This document shows positions 10,224-19,648 of a stretch of DNA of 55,924 nt, piece after piece (the first letter of the stretch is position 1; each line of letters begins with the position of its first letter). The stretch covers positions 1 through 55,924 of the forward strand of contig JAFMVD010000041.1 of NCBI GenBank assembly GCA_025499625.1, given 5' to 3'. Origin of the DNA: Carboxylicivirga fragile. GTDB lineage: Bacteria; Bacteroidota; Bacteroidia; Bacteroidales; Marinilabiliaceae. Under the pieces are notes generated by a model, which had not been told where the DNA came from, ran no database searches, and was given only the letters and a program-made list of their open reading frames with translations. Position numbers and translations under genes: made by a program.

Positions 10224-10283
10224 AAAAATCGGCTATACTTGGATTATTAATAACACATAACTGGTTAAATTAGTATTGATAAA

Positions 10284-11192
10284 ATGCAAAAATACCTGAA
10301 TCGGAAAGTTTCCATAGCCATCTGCACTTACAATGGTGAAAAATACATTGAAGATCAATTACACTCAATTCTAAGTCAAAGCTATAAAAACATAGAAGTT
10401 TTAGTTGTAGATGATTGCTCAACTGACACAACTATCGAGATATGTGAATCGATTGCAAAGAAAGATTCAAGACTTAGGGTTTATAGCAATGAAATAAATG
10501 TAGGTTATAACTCCAATTTTTATCGTGCTATTGATCTATGTAAGGGCGAATACATTGCGCTTTCTGATCAGGATGACATATGGGTTGAGAACAAAATTGA
10601 AAAAATGCTTTCAGAATGGGAAGAAGATACAATTCTGATGCATCATGCTGTTCAATGGTTTGACAAGTTTCCCTTACCAAGTTTAACTATAAATAAAAAG
10701 CGAAACGCAAGCAAATGCGATAATAGCAAATATCTGCTTATGGGTAATTACATTACCGGCTGCACAATTATGATGCATAAAAAGCTATTTGAACTAGCTT
10801 CACCATTTCCAAAAAACACGCTATATGACTGGTGGTTAGGCCTCGTAGCTTATTATAATGGGAAAGTACAATTCATTAACCAACCTTTAATCTATCAACG
10901 CAGTCACGAAGAGAGCTCTTTCTTCGGAAAAAAACGTACTAATGCTGATAATTTGAATATTCAAATTTCATTTTTAGAAAGCATGCTTGAACATAATGCT
11001 CTCAATCAGGAAGATCAACATTTCGCCAAAAAAACCATTTTAGCATACAAAGAGGTTCTGCATAAGAAATTCTCACTTTATACTTTCGTGTGGTTTTTTA
11101 AAAACAGGAAGTATAAGTTTTGGTACAAAAACTATAAGCTACCATTTTTATCAAGGCTTATTGAATGTATTAAAATTGCTAAAAAGAAATAA
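10284..11192 (+). CDS. Family 2 glycosyltransferase (rhamnosyltransferase-like)
   Basis: GT-A fold transferase with VSIAICTYNGEKYIEDQLHS at the start, LVVDDCSTDTT as the nucleotide-binding block, and the LSDQDDIW motif that is typical of the rhamnosyltransferase-like branch of GT2. Length 302 is normal for that branch. The C-terminus is basic and aromatic (KNRKYKFWYKNYK), suggesting membrane association. It lies 60 bases after the previous transferase and ends one base before the stop of the convergent operon. No terminator hairpin fits between the two. Rhamnose as donor is a family-level guess. Confidence 0.87.
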   Translation: MQKYLNRKVSIAICTYNGEKYIEDQLHSILSQSYKNIEVLVVDDCSTDTTIEICESIAKKDSRLRVYSNEINVGYNSNFYRAIDLCKGEYIALSDQDDIWVENKIEKMLSEWEEDTILMHHAVQWFDKFPLPSLTINKKRNASKCDNSKYLLMGNYITGCTIMMHKKLFELASPFPKNTLYDWWLGLVAYYNGKVQFINQPLIYQRSHEESSFFGKKRTNADNLNIQISFLESMLEHNALNQEDQHFAKKTILAYKEVLHKKFSLYTFVWFFKNRKYKFWYKNYKLPFLSRLIECIKIAKKK

Positions 11193-11193
11193 A

Positions 11194-12369
11194 CTATGAT
11201 AGAAGAACCTGTTCCAGCTTTCCTACAGTTTGATCCATCGAGAAGTTCTTTAAAACCTTCTGACTCTCATCTAATATTCGTTGATTAGACGCATCGTTAT
11301 TCAGCGCTTCAGCTATTTTCAAGGCTAGCTCATTTTCATCTCCAACTATACACAGATAACCAGCTTTACCATTTGCAAGTAGCTCTTTAACTCCTGTTTC
11401 GCATTGGGTTGCCACTATCTTTTTTCCCAATACTAATGCTTCAACCACAACGGTTGGTAAACCTTCAAAAAATGAGGCATGTACGAAAAGAGAGGCATTT
11501 TTTATCCAACAAAAAGGATTTTCTTCGAAGCCCCTAAAGTCAACATGGTTTTCAATAGCAAGTTCCCTGCAAAGCTCACTATACCTTTGCAGGTCACGTC
11601 CTTTTCCTAATATTATTAACCGCATATTAACCGCATATTTCTCTCTTGCAATTGCATATGCCTTAAGCAGAGTTAAATAATCCTTTTGACTTTGATCAAG
11701 GCGACCAATTGATAAGATGTAGGGTTGCTGATCAATACTGACTTCCTCACCTTCAAGCGATCGTTTAATTACATGCTCCTGATCAATGTAATTGTAGATT
11801 CTTACTGTCTTATTTTTTTCATTAGGATAAAAACCTTCAAACTGATCACGCATCTCATCTGCAATAGTTATGACCTTATCATAGGTGTTCAAAGATTTCA
11901 CCAGTTCAAGGTTTTTCTTACTGTTAAATCTATTGAGATGATTTAAACTAAAATGACAATATATCATTTTTCGAACATTAAAAAATAATCCAGGCCATTT
12001 CATTAAACACATCCCATAATCAACAACAATATCACAATCCTTTATAATACTTCGTATTGAATTATAAAAAACTACACGTCTAAAATTAACCAGAAATATC
12101 TCTTCTATGAATTTAAGGTATAAAGGTAAGCGCCCTTGAAGACGCTTTGATCGAAGCTTGTTCAAAAATTTACTTCCCACAACATACTTAACTTCGACAT
12201 CATTTGGCACAGTGGTCAAAAGGGTTTCCTGACCGACAGTGTGGTATAAGATGATTAATCGAATTCTAAATTTGCTTCTATCAAGCTTTCTAAGAATCTG
12301 TATTAAGGTGGTTTCAATTCCTCCTGTCAGAAAAGTAGCACAATAAAAATCAATTCTCTTCTTTGTCAT
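11194..12369 (-). CDS. Family 4 glycosyltransferase
   Basis: GT-B fold retaining transferase of 391 residues. The N-terminal domain has the glycine-bearing loop FLTGGIETTLIQIL. The C-terminal domain has YILSIGRLDQSQKDYLTLLKA (donor-domain first strand) and the EX7E block FFEGLPTVVVEAL, followed by KKIVATQCETGVKELL. Last gene of a five-gene minus-strand operon. Its start lies 20 bases inside the end of the upstream GT2 gene, so the two are translationally coupled. Acceptor and donor are unknown; assembly of the same surface glycan as its neighbours is inferred. Confidence 0.9.
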   Translation of the reverse strand: MTKKRIDFYCATFLTGGIETTLIQILRKLDRSKFRIRLIILYHTVGQETLLTTVPNDVEVKYVVGSKFLNKLRSKRLQGRLPLYLKFIEEIFLVNFRRVVFYNSIRSIIKDCDIVVDYGMCLMKWPGLFFNVRKMIYCHFSLNHLNRFNSKKNLELVKSLNTYDKVITIADEMRDQFEGFYPNEKNKTVRIYNYIDQEHVIKRSLEGEEVSIDQQPYILSIGRLDQSQKDYLTLLKAYAIAREKYAVNMRLIILGKGRDLQRYSELCRELAIENHVDFRGFEENPFCWIKNASLFVHASFFEGLPTVVVEALVLGKKIVATQCETGVKELLANGKAGYLCIVGDENELALKIAEALNNDASNQRILDESQKVLKNFSMDQTVGKLEQVLLS

Positions 12370-13147
12370 TACATAAACCTTTTTGTGCCCTAACAGCCTC
12401 AGAGATTATAACTTCATTAAGTATATTGTCATTTTCGAGCAAACTGCTTCTTTCTGCTTCAGGATGATATAAATGATAACAAATTGAAATACATTTAAAA
12501 TTAATTCGTCTAACTCCGGCATGCATCATTCGTGCCGCCATATCACTATCTTCTCTACCCCATCCTGTAAAACGCTCATCAAAACCATTAACATGTAACA
12601 AGTCCTTTTTCCAAAAGCCCATATTAGCACCTTTAACACTTCTGGTTGGTGATTGAGAACCTTTTACCAGTTTATAAAGTCCAGGAAAACTCAATCCATT
12701 AAAGCGATTCTTTATACCTTTATGCCATATATTCACCTTGCATTCTTTCTTATCCAACAGTTCTTTAGTATACTCTTCGGGTAATAATACCCGGCTACCC
12801 ATCATGTAACTACCCAACTGAATATGTGTATAATATCCTTTTATAAACCCTCGATGTAATATAATATCCCCATCAATAAAGATAACAAAGTCGCCACTTG
12901 CTTTTTTTATTCCTTCATTTCTACTTTTTGCCAATCGAAATCCCTTATCTTCAATCCAAGAATGAATCAGAGGAATTGTGAATCGATCCTTATAACTATC
13001 AATTAAGACTTTAGTTTCATTACCAGAACCATCATCAGCAATTATCACCTCTTTGGGCATAACAGATTGCTTCAATACACTTTTTAGAACCAAATCCAGT
13101 GTATCTGGGCGATTATAAGTTGAAATAATTAAAGAGATGGTGTGCAT
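12350..13147 (-). CDS. Family 2 glycosyltransferase with galactosyltransferase-type C-domain
   Basis: The N-terminal GT2 domain has ISLIISTYNRPDTLDLVLKS, VIIADDGSG and the metal site VIFIDGDIIL. The distal part GANMGFWKKDLLHVNGFDE, then GWGREDSDMAARM, is the Glyco_tranf_2_7C (galactosyltransferase C-terminal) signature, where the GWGxEDxD block builds the acceptor site. Length 265 is typical of chondroitin-polymerase-like or GalNAc/GlcNAc-transferase-like enzymes. Fourth in the five-gene operon, 22 bases after the preceding GT4 gene and overlapping the next one by 20 bases. Confidence 0.9.
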   Translation of the reverse strand: MHTISLIISTYNRPDTLDLVLKSVLKQSVMPKEVIIADDGSGNETKVLIDSYKDRFTIPLIHSWIEDKGFRLAKSRNEGIKKASGDFVIFIDGDIILHRGFIKGYYTHIQLGSYMMGSRVLLPEEYTKELLDKKECKVNIWHKGIKNRFNGLSFPGLYKLVKGSQSPTRSVKGANMGFWKKDLLHVNGFDERFTGWGREDSDMAARMMHAGVRRINFKCISICYHLYHPEAERSSLLENDNILNEVIISEAVRAQKGLCNDKEEN

Positions 13148-13169
13148 AAGGTATTTTTATTCCGTAAAT

Positions 13170-14153
13170 TTAATAAAATGGTAGAAACTTATCTACTTGT
13201 ACTTTTTTTAACCTTGGTACTTCTTCATTTAAAGCACTACCATTAATTACCTGTTCGTATTTCTGCAAGTATGATTGCGCCATTACTTTTGAATTAAAAA
13301 TATCTCTAGCGTATTCGTGACAACGCTTAACCGAAAATTGTGAAATATTCCGTACAGCATCTGTCAGTTCAAGCGATTTAGCGGATAAAAAACCAACATC
13401 TTTGTTTATCAACTCAGGCAAAGAACCATATGGAGTTCCTATTACGGGGCATCCAAAATATAAACTTTCGGTCAATGCTAAACCAAAAGGCTCATGCCAA
13501 CGCACTGGAAAAACCAATCCATTAGAGCTATCCATGATAGCACTTTTACGCACATTATCAACCATTCCAGCAAACTTAACAGAAGGATATGGGGTAAAAC
13601 GAAAACCCATTTTTAGGTTTAATCGATTTCCTCCCATAACAGTTAATTTTTCACCTGCAGCACGTACTATGTTAATTGCGCCAGTAACATTTTTAAGACG
13701 CCAAGATGCCTTACCTAAAAAATGAAAATATGATTTATCCTTTACTAATGTGGGCTTTGGATAAGCATCCCAATTCAGGCCATTATACACAAACTGATTT
13801 GAGCCATGCCTATTTGCATGATCTCTTGAAACAAAGATAGTATTCCGATTAAACTGGTATTCTTCATCATTCGTATTACCATGCTGAGTAACAACATGTG
13901 GTTTATCAAAAGTTTCAGAAGACTGGTAATTTAAGTGAACAATATCTATTTCTTCAGGAATTTGCTCACTTAATGAACGCTCCTTATCAAACGTTAAAAC
14001 TTTCGCAAACGAGCATGAAGAACCTTCATTGACCATATACGTTATTGCGTGGCCTAACTTAGTTAATTCCGAACCAAGATCCCATATAACTCTTTCTATT
14101 CCACCATACAAATGGGCTGGAATAATCGAACTACTTACAATTAGAATATTCAT
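13170..14153 (-). CDS. Family 4 glycosyltransferase, short form
   Basis: GT-B transferase of 327 residues. It opens with MNILIVSSSIIPAHLYGGIE, the substrate-binding glycine loop, and has HVVTQHGNT in the N-domain. The donor domain begins at FHFLGKASWRLKN, in place of the usual hydrophobic strand plus GRL, and the EX7E region reads VRWHEPFGLALTESLYFGCPVIGTP, which is clear. Shorter than most GT4 proteins because the N-domain is compact. Third of the operon: 6 bases after the preceding gene and 22 before the next. The specific sugar is not evident. Confidence 0.87.
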   Translation of the reverse strand: MNILIVSSSIIPAHLYGGIERVIWDLGSELTKLGHAITYMVNEGSSCSFAKVLTFDKERSLSEQIPEEIDIVHLNYQSSETFDKPHVVTQHGNTNDEEYQFNRNTIFVSRDHANRHGSNQFVYNGLNWDAYPKPTLVKDKSYFHFLGKASWRLKNVTGAINIVRAAGEKLTVMGGNRLNLKMGFRFTPYPSVKFAGMVDNVRKSAIMDSSNGLVFPVRWHEPFGLALTESLYFGCPVIGTPYGSLPELINKDVGFLSAKSLELTDAVRNISQFSVKRCHEYARDIFNSKVMAQSYLQKYEQVINGSALNEEVPRLKKVQVDKFLPFY

Positions 14154-14159
14154 ACAAGC

Positions 14160-15104
14160 TTATTTTTTAATAAGTTCGTAATTCTTAAAATTGAAAATAC
14201 CATTCGGGAAAAACAATTTTTCCAGAGCTGTTAAAAAGCGATATTTTGGTTTTTCGTGCTTATGAGTAGGTTTACGATTAAGTTGTTTAGAATAATTTAG
14301 TTCATCAGTCCAATCAAAAGAAGCTATTTTCTCTTTCATAACAGGAGGATGTTCGCCACTCCATTCAGGAATCAAATTCATGGCACCAAAATCAATAGCG
14401 GAAATCACTTCCATATCCGCTTCTTTGATGTTATCATCTTTGTAGCAGCTTTGAAAATGCGAGGTTTTCTTAGCCATTAACTTAGGTGGGCGAACCCAGC
14501 CATAATGATATATATTGGCATTTACCAAAGCTACATTAAGTTTCCGAGTCCCTTCCTTACTTAAATACTTTTCTTTTTCAAAGGCGTCTATTACCCTAAA
14601 ACTCTGAGCATCACGCCACGAGTGAATTTCCGACTTGTTACGGACGATGCGGATTTCTTTTCGGTACCATCCATGGTTCTGCGTAAAAGCATGTTTATAA
14701 TCGCCCCAAAAATGTATGTAATCAAACAGTAAACCTTCTACTTCCTCATCTTTTAAATGATGTTCACAACTTTGTCTGATAGCAGCATGATCTTTTTCAT
14801 GAATTACCTCATCTGCCTGTAAGTATAGCAACCAATCTCCGGTACAATGCGACTTTGCAACATCAGTTTGCTGTGCCAATATGGAACCATGCGGATACTC
14901 TTTGACATCCCAAACCGTATCTACAACTTTAATCTTCGGGCTATTTATTTCTTCAATTACCTTCAATGTATTATCCCCTTTGTCACAGTCGCCCAGAGCA
15001 ATAATATATTCATCAACCAATGGCAATATTGATAATATTGACTCACGAATCGGGTAATATAGTTTACCCGCATTCTTTACCATTGTAAATCCTGAAATCT
15101 TCAT
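14160..15104 (-). CDS. Family 2-like glycosyltransferase
   Basis: The opening KISGFTMVKNAGKLYYPIRESI is the first GT-A strand with the Asn usual in WaaE/KdtX-like and related GT2 proteins. YIIALGDCDKGDNT would hold the nucleotide-binding acidic residues, and WLLYLQADEVIHE replaces DXD with the Q-A-D-E form seen in this branch. No membrane helix. The second half is rich in aromatic and basic residues (HFWGDYKHAFTQNHGWYRKE), probably the acceptor lobe. Second gene of the five-gene operon. Some relatives act in LPS core or glycoprotein synthesis; which applies here is unknown. Confidence 0.8.
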   Translation of the reverse strand: MKISGFTMVKNAGKLYYPIRESILSILPLVDEYIIALGDCDKGDNTLKVIEEINSPKIKVVDTVWDVKEYPHGSILAQQTDVAKSHCTGDWLLYLQADEVIHEKDHAAIRQSCEHHLKDEEVEGLLFDYIHFWGDYKHAFTQNHGWYRKEIRIVRNKSEIHSWRDAQSFRVIDAFEKEKYLSKEGTRKLNVALVNANIYHYGWVRPPKLMAKKTSHFQSCYKDDNIKEADMEVISAIDFGAMNLIPEWSGEHPPVMKEKIASFDWTDELNYSKQLNRKPTHKHEKPKYRFLTALEKLFFPNGIFNFKNYELIKK

Positions 15105-15148
15105 TTATAATGTTTTATGCTATTCATTATTTGTTTCAGAAGAGTAAA

Positions 15149-16273
15149 CTATCGCGACAATACTTCCTGATAATAGTTTAATAACTCCTGTGTTACTTGT
15201 TCTTCCCTAAACTTTAAAGCTTGCTGTTTTCCTTCCTGAGCCATTTGTTCCCTTAGTTGACTATCGGAAATAACCGTTTTTAATATTGATCCTAATTCTT
15301 CAATATTACCATATTCAGCATATTTTGCAGCCGCACCACCAACCTCAGGGAAACAACTTCCTTTTGAGGTTATCACCGGGGTTCCTGAATTTAAGCTTTC
15401 TAAAATTGGAATACCAAAGCCCTCAAACAAAGATGGGTAGGTGAAAGCCGTAGCCATTTGATACATGGCCGGCAGTTCTTCTGTTTCTACATTATGTAGA
15501 AAAATGGCCTTTGAATCTAGATTATTATCCGTCACAAACTTCTTTATTGTATTAAGATAATTGGTTGCGCGCCCAACGGCAACAACAGGCATGTCAATAT
15601 TAGCAAAGGCAAGAGCTTGGAAAACGCCTAATAAATTTTTACGTGGTTCAATTGTTCCCACATAAAGAATGAACGATTCGGGTAAATTATATTTTTTTCG
15701 AACTTGCGCCTTTATTTCACTTGAGGCATCTGAATAATAAATCTGATTACACCCTTGATAAATTATTTTTATACGATCAGGATCGGTGCCAAAATATTGC
15801 ACAATATCGTCCTTTGATTGTTGACTAATGGCGATGATTCCATCGGCATGTTTTAAGGCATATGCATACTTTCGTTTAAAAATAGCTCGATATATGCGAT
15901 CATAAAGTTCTGGGAAGCGCATAAAAATAGCATCGTGCATAGTTACCACCGAGGTTGCTTTAGTTTTACTAATACCCACTGGTAACTCATGACTTAAACC
16001 ATGATAAATATCCAATTTCTGACGATCAATATCCTTCGTCATTCGGTTGGCACGCCAAATACTGGGTAGTTTTTTATCAAGTATTCCTCTTGGTAACACT
16101 ACTTCACTATTTTGCAAACCTTTAAAATCTATTCCTTTCTCATCTCTCAATTTGTATAAAACATACTCGTGTTCTGGATGTAATTTTGTTAAAGCATCAA
16201 TATACCAGCGACTATAATTACCCAGACCACTTCGATTAAAAAAAGCACGTTTGGCATCAAATCCTATTCTCAT
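15149..16273 (-). CDS. Family 4 glycosyltransferase, mannosyltransferase-like
   Basis: First gene of the minus-strand glycan operon (374 residues). The N-domain starts with MRIGFDAKRAFFNRSGLGNY, a form typical of the WbdA/MtfB-like mannosyltransferase branch, then DIYHGLSHELP and VVTMHDAIFMRFPE. The donor domain has ILYVGTIEPRKNLLGVFQAL and the EX7E block LFEGFGIPILESLNSGTPVITS, followed by GGAAAKY. All expected catalytic positions are present. The next gene starts 44 bases later. A TACCTTTG -7 element lies about 115 bases upstream. GDP-mannose as donor is a similarity-based inference. Confidence 0.9.
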   Translation of the reverse strand: MRIGFDAKRAFFNRSGLGNYSRWYIDALTKLHPEHEYVLYKLRDEKGIDFKGLQNSEVVLPRGILDKKLPSIWRANRMTKDIDRQKLDIYHGLSHELPVGISKTKATSVVTMHDAIFMRFPELYDRIYRAIFKRKYAYALKHADGIIAISQQSKDDIVQYFGTDPDRIKIIYQGCNQIYYSDASSEIKAQVRKKYNLPESFILYVGTIEPRKNLLGVFQALAFANIDMPVVAVGRATNYLNTIKKFVTDNNLDSKAIFLHNVETEELPAMYQMATAFTYPSLFEGFGIPILESLNSGTPVITSKGSCFPEVGGAAAKYAEYGNIEELGSILKTVISDSQLREQMAQEGKQQALKFREEQVTQELLNYYQEVLSR

Positions 16274-16385
16274 AGTCGAAAAATATTAAGCTTAAACTCA
16301 ATAAGAGAGAATTAAAGCTAATAAAAATTAAACACTTAAAATTTCGATATTCAACATTACCACAAATAACGATCAATATGCATTA

Positions 16386-16393
16386 CAAAGGTA
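16386..16393 (-). promoter_or_regulatory. Candidate -7 element, minus-strand glycosyltransferase operon
   Basis: The minus strand reads TACCTTTG, a perfect TAnnTTTG. A TTTG occurs at 16409-16412 (minus strand), 15 bases upstream, shorter than the 17-23 usually seen. It would give a leader of roughly 100 bases. Confidence 0.45.
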
Positions 16394-16605
16394 AAAAGAA
16401 ATATAAACCAAAAATTGCATCTCTTCAAAAATTAATATTTCAAGCCTAAAAAAGAGCGGCTTAATGCATAATAAAAAACATTATTTATACAAAAAGTCGT
16501 AATACAGACAAAAAAAAGATCAAAGTATCAAATAATATCAGATTAAAGCGTTTATTTTGTAACAAATCTTACCAAACACTAATGTCTAAATTATTAGTGT
16601 ATAAA

Positions 16606-16613
16606 TAAGTTTG
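16606..16613 (+). promoter_or_regulatory. Candidate -7 element, GT4-LtaS-U32 cluster
   Basis: TAAGTTTG matches TAnnTTTG and lies 24 bases before the start at 16638. The dyad at 16577-16599 occupies the place where the -33 contact would be, so a regulator could control it. No TTTG -33 is visible. Confidence 0.45.
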
Positions 16614-16637
16614 ACTAGTTAAAATAGATAAATTTAA

Positions 16638-17753
16638 ATGAAACTTCTGTTAATTAATTCCATTGGTCGCACCAAATGGGGTGGAGGTGAAAAATGGATG
16701 ATTATGGCCGCTAAAAATCTTAGTGCAAAAGGTCATGATGTCTCCATTGTTTGCACTCCCAACTCAATTGTTGAAATGGAAAGCAAAGCAGAGGGCATTC
16801 GTGTTTTTCCAATTAAAATTAATTCAGACTTTAGCTTATCAGGGTACGTAAAGCTGAAGCGCCTAATTGTTTCAAAGGGTATCGATGCAGTTATCGGTTG
16901 TCAAAATAGAGATGCTCGAATTGCTGGATTTATTTCAAAATACCATGCTAAAAACAAAGTATTAGTAATTAGCAGACAGGGCGTGCAATTAATGCACAAT
17001 TCCATTAAATACAAACTGACTTTTATACCATTTTGCGATGGCATACTAACAAATACAATTTCGATAAAAAAGGAATACGACAGTTATGGTTGGTGGAGGG
17101 ACGAATTTGTTAAAGTTATTTATAATGGTGTTGAAGCACTGGAAAACAATAGCCCACCCTATAATTACGCCCAACATCTGCCTAAGGATGAAAAAAATCC
17201 TGTTATTATATTATCCACTGGCCGTATAACCAAGCAAAAAGGATTTAAATATTTGATTTCCGCAGCTCAGAAAATCGTTGAAGAACAATCAAATGTTTAT
17301 TTTTTCATTGCAGGAAAAGGCAAGTTAGAGAATGAATTAAAATCTCAAATTCATAAACTAAAATTAGATAAGCACGTTTTTCTCTTAGGTTTTCAAAAAG
17401 ACATTCCATCCTTGCTTAAAGGAGCTAGTTTATTTGTATTACCATCTTTGTATGAAGGCATGCCAAATTCAGTTATGGAAGCCATGGCTTATGGTTTGCC
17501 AGTAATTAGCACTAATGTTAACGGTGTTAGTGAACTTATGCAAGACTCCATTCATGGTAATATTATTCCTTCTTCAAATACAGAGAGTATTGTCAATAGT
17601 ATTCAAAACATGATTGAGAAAGATAATTTTCAAGAAATTGGGGAGTTAGGAAAAAAGCATGTTGAGAAGCATTTTACCGTTCAGAAAATGGCTGATAATC
17701 TGGAAGCTTATCTAATTTCGGGATGTGATAGAAAGCAAAAGTCGAATAACTAG
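16638..17753 (+). CDS. Family 4 glycosyltransferase
   Basis: GT-B transferase of 371 residues that starts with LLLINSIGRTKWGGGEKWM, the acceptor-domain glycine loop. The donor domain is IILSTGRITKQKGFKYLISA, and the EX7E block is LYEGMPNSVMEAMAYGLPVIST, then VNGVSELM. All marks of an active enzyme are present. It is divergent from the five-gene operon and 55 bases upstream of the LtaS-like gene, so it probably shares its transcript. A role in LPS core or another cell-envelope glycan is inferred from the neighbours. Confidence 0.9.
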   Translation: MKLLLINSIGRTKWGGGEKWMIMAAKNLSAKGHDVSIVCTPNSIVEMESKAEGIRVFPIKINSDFSLSGYVKLKRLIVSKGIDAVIGCQNRDARIAGFISKYHAKNKVLVISRQGVQLMHNSIKYKLTFIPFCDGILTNTISIKKEYDSYGWWRDEFVKVIYNGVEALENNSPPYNYAQHLPKDEKNPVIILSTGRITKQKGFKYLISAAQKIVEEQSNVYFFIAGKGKLENELKSQIHKLKLDKHVFLLGFQKDIPSLLKGASLFVLPSLYEGMPNSVMEAMAYGLPVISTNVNGVSELMQDSIHGNIIPSSNTESIVNSIQNMIEKDNFQEIGELGKKHVEKHFTVQKMADNLEAYLISGCDRKQKSNN

Positions 17754-17808
17754 TCATTAATTCAACACTTACTTTCTTGTTTACAATTACCTTATAAGTC
17801 AATATAAT

Positions 17809-19647
17809 ATGGTCAAACGTTTTTACCTCTTTCTAGTTAAAACCATCATTTTTTGGGTTTCATTCTTTGCCATTCATCGTTTCATATTTGTATTGTTTAA
17901 TCTCTCTTATAGTGAAGAGAGTTCAGGCTTACAAATCTTTCTATCCTTCTTTCATGGAATGCGTATGGATGCATCTATAACAGGATATATGATGTTACTG
18001 CTCATTGTGATGCAATTAGTTTTATTACCAATACGAAGGCGCTTTTGTAAAAGCTGCATTCGTTTATTTAGCTATGTTTTTATTGTTCTATTTTCGGTGT
18101 TTTTATTGTCCGATACTTTTTTGTTCTCCTTTTGGGGTCGACATATTGACATTGAGGCTATTGGATTCTTAGAAACTCCATTGGTAGTACTTCTATCTCT
18201 TAAATGGCACGAGAGCATAGGATTCTTGGTAGCTGCTATTGTAGTATCCACAGTATTTATCGTTGCCTACAATAAAGTAATTAAGCAGAAGAGTAATAAT
18301 GTAACCGAGAAAAAGCTAACGGTCAATAAAATACTAATTCAAATACCTGTGCTTCTTTTTCTTGGTGGATTAATGATAATCCCAATAAGAGGTGGTCTAG
18401 GCGTAGCTCCTCTTAATACAGGTGCCGCCTATTTCTCATCAGATAAATTTGCAAATCAATCTGCTTTAAATCCAATATGGAATTTAATGTATTCTCTCAA
18501 AAAACTAGATGCCACAAAGCGCCATTATAGTTTTATGACAGATGAGAAGGCTAATGCAATTTTTAAGGAACTGACAAGTGAATCTGGGGAGTTTGAACAG
18601 ATTATTAATACACCAAAACCGAATGTTGTTGTAATATTGTTAGAAAGTTATGCGGCTCATATTATTGAGGAACTAGGTGGCTATTCGCTCACACCTAATT
18701 TTAGCAAGCTTTGTAAAGAAGGTGTGCTTTTTTCAAATATCTATGCGGCTTCAACACGCTCCGACAAAGGATTGGTTGCCACCATAGCGGGTTATCAAGT
18801 GCTCCCATCCTACTCCATTATTCGTCATCCGCATAAAACCGAATCATTATCTTTTTTGCCAAAAAAATTTAATGCCGCTGGATACCAAGATGTGATGTAC
18901 ATGTATGGTGGAGATATGGGATTTAAAAACATGAATTCTTTTGTAGTGCAGGCGGGATTTAAAAGAACCATATCAATGAATGATTTCCCAAGCGAATATC
19001 AAGGCGAAAAATGGGGTGTTCAAGATCATTATACATTCGATAGATTAGCCAAAGAAATGGAACAAGCTAAGCAGCCATTTTTCCATTTTTACTTTACACT
19101 AAGCAGTCACGAACCTTTTGATGTGCCTATGGAACGCGTTTTCGAAAACGATTACCATAACTCTGTTCATTACACCGATAGAGCTCTTGGTAATTTTATG
19201 AATGCTGTTAAAGAAAAGGGTTTATGGGATAATACCTTATTTATTCTATTGGCCGATCATGGACTTGGAGGACCAGATCGTTATACACATGATATGAAAG
19301 AACATAATCATATACCTATGCTTTGGACAGGTGGTGCCTTAAGTGTAAAGGATACGATTATAAATAAGGTCGGCAGTCAAACAGATATGGTCAAAACATT
19401 GTTATCACAAATAGACGTTGATAATTCAGGTTTCCCGTTTAGTAAAAACATTCTGGATAAGGGTGCTAAAAGTTTTGCCTTTTTTGATTTTCCTGATGGA
19501 ATGGGAATAGTTGAAGACAGTTTGTATCAAGTTTACGATAATTCAATTGAGCGATTCATTCAAATGGAACACGCCAAGAACAAAACAGATAGTTTAAAAG
19601 CGAAAGCCTATTTACAGGTGCTTTCAACCGATCATAAAAACAGGTAA
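17809..19647 (+). CDS. LtaS-like membrane sulfatase-fold phosphotransferase
   Basis: Integral membrane enzyme of 612 residues. About five hydrophobic helices fill residues 1-200, followed by an extracytoplasmic alkaline-phosphatase-fold domain from about 270 on. Metal and catalytic positions fit lipoteichoic-acid-synthase relatives: VVILLES (E279), STRSDKG with the probable nucleophile S318 (Thr in LtaS itself), and LLADHG (D483, H484). In Gram-negative bacteria such proteins transfer phosphoglycerol or phosphoethanolamine to periplasmic glycans. The gene follows a GT4 gene by 55 bases, so the acceptor may be the glycan built by this locus. The U32 gene begins one base after its stop. Confidence 0.88.
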   Translation: MVKRFYLFLVKTIIFWVSFFAIHRFIFVLFNLSYSEESSGLQIFLSFFHGMRMDASITGYMMLLLIVMQLVLLPIRRRFCKSCIRLFSYVFIVLFSVFLLSDTFLFSFWGRHIDIEAIGFLETPLVVLLSLKWHESIGFLVAAIVVSTVFIVAYNKVIKQKSNNVTEKKLTVNKILIQIPVLLFLGGLMIIPIRGGLGVAPLNTGAAYFSSDKFANQSALNPIWNLMYSLKKLDATKRHYSFMTDEKANAIFKELTSESGEFEQIINTPKPNVVVILLESYAAHIIEELGGYSLTPNFSKLCKEGVLFSNIYAASTRSDKGLVATIAGYQVLPSYSIIRHPHKTESLSFLPKKFNAAGYQDVMYMYGGDMGFKNMNSFVVQAGFKRTISMNDFPSEYQGEKWGVQDHYTFDRLAKEMEQAKQPFFHFYFTLSSHEPFDVPMERVFENDYHNSVHYTDRALGNFMNAVKEKGLWDNTLFILLADHGLGGPDRYTHDMKEHNHIPMLWTGGALSVKDTIINKVGSQTDMVKTLLSQIDVDNSGFPFSKNILDKGAKSFAFFDFPDGMGIVEDSLYQVYDNSIERFIQMEHAKNKTDSLKAKAYLQVLSTDHKNR

Positions 19648-19648
19648 G

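Larger units (their letters stand above)
16274..16637. other. Divergent intergenic region in the glycan locus
   Basis: A 364-base AT-rich gap between divergent glycosyltransferase genes. No ORF or RNA gene is visible. It holds promoter-like elements for both directions and a 7-bp dyad, CACTAAT at 16577-16583 with ATTAGTG at 16593-16599, just upstream of the plus-strand -7 element. The dyad could be an operator. Confidence 0.6.
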
